Origin: Amphimedon queenslandica
Lineage: Eukaryota > Porifera > Demospongiae > Haplosclerida > Niphatidae
Direction of reading: 5' to 3'
Assembly: GCF_000090795.2 (NCBI RefSeq)
Contig: NW_003546539.1
Location: 92,827-124,061 of the forward strand
Length of the DNA: 31,235 bases
Below are positions 28,893 through 31,235 of this stretch, piece by piece. The notes beneath the pieces were generated by a model, which saw only the letters and a list, made by a program, of their open reading frames with translations, searched no databases and had not been told where the DNA came from. Numbering within the stretch: position 1 is the stretch's first letter; each line of letters begins with the position of its first letter. The position numbers and the translations under genes were made by a program.

Positions 28893-31235
28893 ATGTCTCT
28901 CCTGTTAGTCGTTGTTGTCTTATTCTTCAGTAGCTCCTGCAGTGTCTCCTCTGGTCAGTATTATGTGTCTGATGACTGCAGTTTAGTTATTCAGTCACCT
29001 TGTAATCCTTTATCAGTGTATGCTGGGGATATGTCTCAATACAATAACAGCATCTTCTACTTCATTGGAACTACTAACATTAGCAATTATGATGTCAACA
29101 TGACTGCAGTAAGGAATGTTACTCTGCATGGACTGGATCAGGTTTGTCTTATTGGTAGCAGGAGTAATAAAAGGTCTATTCTCATCTATAACAGCAGTCA
29201 TGTTGTTTTTTCTAACATGTCAGTTTATAATCTTGGAGTCATTGCTAGATCATCAAACAATATTACAATAACTAACTCTTTATTTAGTGGAACAGAAGCT
29301 GTCATGACAATAAGATTAAACAATCCTTTTGATGTTAAGGTATCATCCTCAGTTTTTGTTCATTATGAAGTATTTATTACATACGAACCTCTTCCAGTAT
29401 GCAGCACTGAACTACCTCATTACTCATTAATACTGACTAATGTCACAGTGAATGACAGTCGATTTGACCTAAATATTCATCACGCTACCTCATACAATCT
29501 ATCAGTCATCATTGATCATTATTATAGTATAATTTATAGTTACTCTACATTTTTTTTGGGTGATAGCCTTTTTTCGTTATACATCAAGAACTCTTCATTT
29601 CGATCAGTACTTACTGGTTACTATGTCTTTTATATTACATTTAGTGCAAAACTGAACCCAAAGAAGTGCAAGTTTCCTCGTATTCATTTAATTTCTACTT
29701 TTGTAATTGAGGATAGTCAATTTCATGATAATTGGTATGGAATTAAAATATCTGGAATTCCATACTTACCTAAAACACATAGAAATCACTTTATTAGTAT
29801 CATTATTAAGTCATGTTTAATATCTAAAAACACAATTACAGGCTTATCCATTGATGAAAAATTCTTGACATTGGTCCAAATCAATATTACAGATACTGAA
29901 CTTATTGGAAATGGAGGAACTTCGATATTGAACAGTAATGCTATTAGTCTCAGTAATGTTACTGTTGCTAACAATACCTCAACAGGAATGAAACTTAAAG
30001 CATCGATAGTAACAATTGAGAATAAATTGACATTAAGAAGCAATGCTGGAGTAGTTGGAGGAGGATTAGCAATAAATGAGTCATCACAATTGATATTAAC
30101 ATCATCAGCTAACTTGGAATTTATAGATAATCATGCTTCTTATAAAGGTGGAGGGATCTATCTTGAAGAGACATCGAATAGTGTCATAACATTAGAGGCA
30201 TCAAATATACCTCTTACATTAATAAATAATAGTGCTGGAATATTTGGTGATGATATATATGGATATACTATTAATCATGGAAATAATCATTTCAACTTGA
30301 CAAACCCAAACATTAGCTCAACAGGTGATGTACGAAAAATTCAGTTCTGCAATTTTACTAATTTAAAAAATGCAAGTGATAAACAGATTTATCCAGGTCA
30401 AGCACTAAAATTTCATATAGTTTTGCTTGGTTATGATTACTTTGGATCACTAAATGTCACTGATGGTATATTAGAAATACGAGATGGGCTCACTCCAAGC
30501 AGTGCTCGTACAGTTGATTATGTATATGCTAGACCTAAGCCTAATACTAATTGTTCACTGGTTGGTTACAAACCAAACCATGCTCCCAGTCATGTAATAC
30601 ATACCATGCTATTTACTATTGGAACACCCTATCCCATTTATTGGGATTATATTGTTAATGAATGTCCTATTGGTTTTAGTATAGATAGCTTACAAGGTAG
30701 ATCTATCTGTGCTTGCAGTCAAAGTGTTTCAAGAGAGAATGTGACATGTAATATAACTAGTCTAAACATTACACACAATGGTCTACTGTGGATTGGAACA
30801 TATGATACCAGTACACCTTTCAATGCTAATGCAACCAATCCTAATGCATGCATTATCAATGAGGACTGTCTCCTCTATTGTTCTCCTAATCCTGTTACCT
30901 TCAAATTGAATGACACTGATACTCAATGTGTAGATAATAGAGGACACAGAATGTGTGGATCATGTAGAGATGGATACAGCTTACTAATGGGATCAAACAA
31001 GTGTGGACAGTGTCATGATAATTACATGATGATAGCTTGGATTGCTCTGTTTGCAGTGATGGGTGTACTACTTGTGGTTCTACTGATTGCTCTCAATTTA
31101 ACAGTATCAGTGGGTACACTCAATGGTCTATTGTTATATGCTAACATTGTCAAGTTATACGAGCCAGTCTTTTCAAGGAAAGGAGCATTACCAGTCTTGA
31201 GTCAAGTCATATCATGGATTAACTTAGACTTTGGG
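28893..31235 (+). CDS. Beta-helix ectodomain, multi-pass membrane protein (copy 2, runs off window)
   Basis: From ATG 28893 the frame is open for exactly 781 codons with no stop to the last base, so the gene is intact as far as it is visible. The signal peptide is MSLLLVVVVLFFSSSCS. It has the same layout as copy 1: Asn-rich beta-helix ectodomain with AGVVGGGLAIN and ASYKGGGIYLEE, Cys module CGSCRDGYSLLMGSNKCGQC, and the first membrane segments (MMIAWIALFAVMGVLLVVLL). The sequence stops at INLDFG, before the remaining membrane segments and tail. Roughly the first 100 residues and everything after about residue 590 closely match copy 1. The central ectodomain differs heavily, for example VNDSRFDLNIHHATSYN against LLNYSKMELSTYHGASYN. 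Confidence 0.87.
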   Translation, partial: MSLLLVVVVLFFSSSCSVSSGQYYVSDDCSLVIQSPCNPLSVYAGDMSQYNNSIFYFIGTTNISNYDVNMTAVRNVTLHGLDQVCLIGSRSNKRSILIYNSSHVVFSNMSVYNLGVIARSSNNITITNSLFSGTEAVMTIRLNNPFDVKVSSSVFVHYEVFITYEPLPVCSTELPHYSLILTNVTVNDSRFDLNIHHATSYNLSVIIDHYYSIIYSYSTFFLGDSLFSLYIKNSSFRSVLTGYYVFYITFSAKLNPKKCKFPRIHLISTFVIEDSQFHDNWYGIKISGIPYLPKTHRNHFISIIIKSCLISKNTITGLSIDEKFLTLVQINITDTELIGNGGTSILNSNAISLSNVTVANNTSTGMKLKASIVTIENKLTLRSNAGVVGGGLAINESSQLILTSSANLEFIDNHASYKGGGIYLEETSNSVITLEASNIPLTLINNSAGIFGDDIYGYTINHGNNHFNLTNPNISSTGDVRKIQFCNFTNLKNASDKQIYPGQALKFHIVLLGYDYFGSLNVTDGILEIRDGLTPSSARTVDYVYARPKPNTNCSLVGYKPNHAPSHVIHTMLFTIGTPYPIYWDYIVNECPIGFSIDSLQGRSICACSQSVSRENVTCNITSLNITHNGLLWIGTYDTSTPFNANATNPNACIINEDCLLYCSPNPVTFKLNDTDTQCVDNRGHRMCGSCRDGYSLLMGSNKCGQCHDNYMMIAWIALFAVMGVLLVVLLIALNLTVSVGTLNGLLLYANIVKLYEPVFSRKGALPVLSQVISWINLDFG

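Noticed and set aside
1-31235. tRNA, rRNA or CRISPR features
   Set aside because: No cloverleaf with A and B boxes, no rRNA-like conserved text, and no regularly spaced direct repeats were seen.

Overview
The window is AT-rich animal DNA with spliced genes whose introns are often only 46-60 nt, short interspersed inverted-repeat elements, and frequent ACATGT/TACATGTA words. The gene content (death-fold proteins, a fibrinogen-related lectin, and intronless beta-helix multi-pass membrane proteins) points to a demosponge; Amphimedon or a close relative is my best guess. That is recognition, not proof. No rRNA, tRNA or CRISPR array was seen.

Left part (1-10900). A minus-strand relic of a cytoplasmic dynein heavy chain (1737-2664) joins an AAA3-region exon directly to AAA6-region exons and carries a stop and frameshifts. 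A dead plus-strand Ty1/copia element (3120-6085) has lost part of its integrase and carries a 162-bp inverted-repeat element flanked by CTAAA. A TTAA-flanked miniature element follows at 6807-6966. An apparently intact three-exon secreted fibrinogen-domain gene (7194-8671) is followed by a broken second copy (9240-9760).

Middle part (11133-19315). I model one 28-exon gene of 3789 coding nt (1262 residues). Its order is DEATH domain, CARD-like domain, a helical plus alpha/beta region, a coiled coil made of mini-exons, and then the non-catalytic ubiquitin-like tail of USP47-type deubiquitinases. No ubiquitin-protease core is present. I do not know this architecture from the literature. Its introns hold several miniature elements.

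Right part (about 19314-31235). A segmental tandem duplication has a unit of roughly 6.6-7.0 kb. Each unit contains the 3' exons of a MICU1-like calcium-uptake gene (broken in both copies), a large palindromic repeat in one of its introns, about 1 kb of conserved upstream DNA, and an intronless gene for a signal-peptide, beta-helix, multi-pass membrane protein. The first membrane-protein copy (22308-25667, 1119 residues) is complete. The second (28893 onward) stays open for 781 codons and runs off the window. The copies are nearly identical in the Cys-rich and membrane regions but diverge strongly in the middle of the ectodomain. At the left edge of the duplication a 27-nt patch of membrane-protein coding sequence abuts, and helps form, the stop codon of the DEATH/USP47-tail gene.

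Taken together this is an accessory, immune-flavoured neighbourhood: a secreted lectin, a death-fold/ubiquitin-tail adaptor and duplicated, diversifying surface receptors. That they act together is inference from proximity only.
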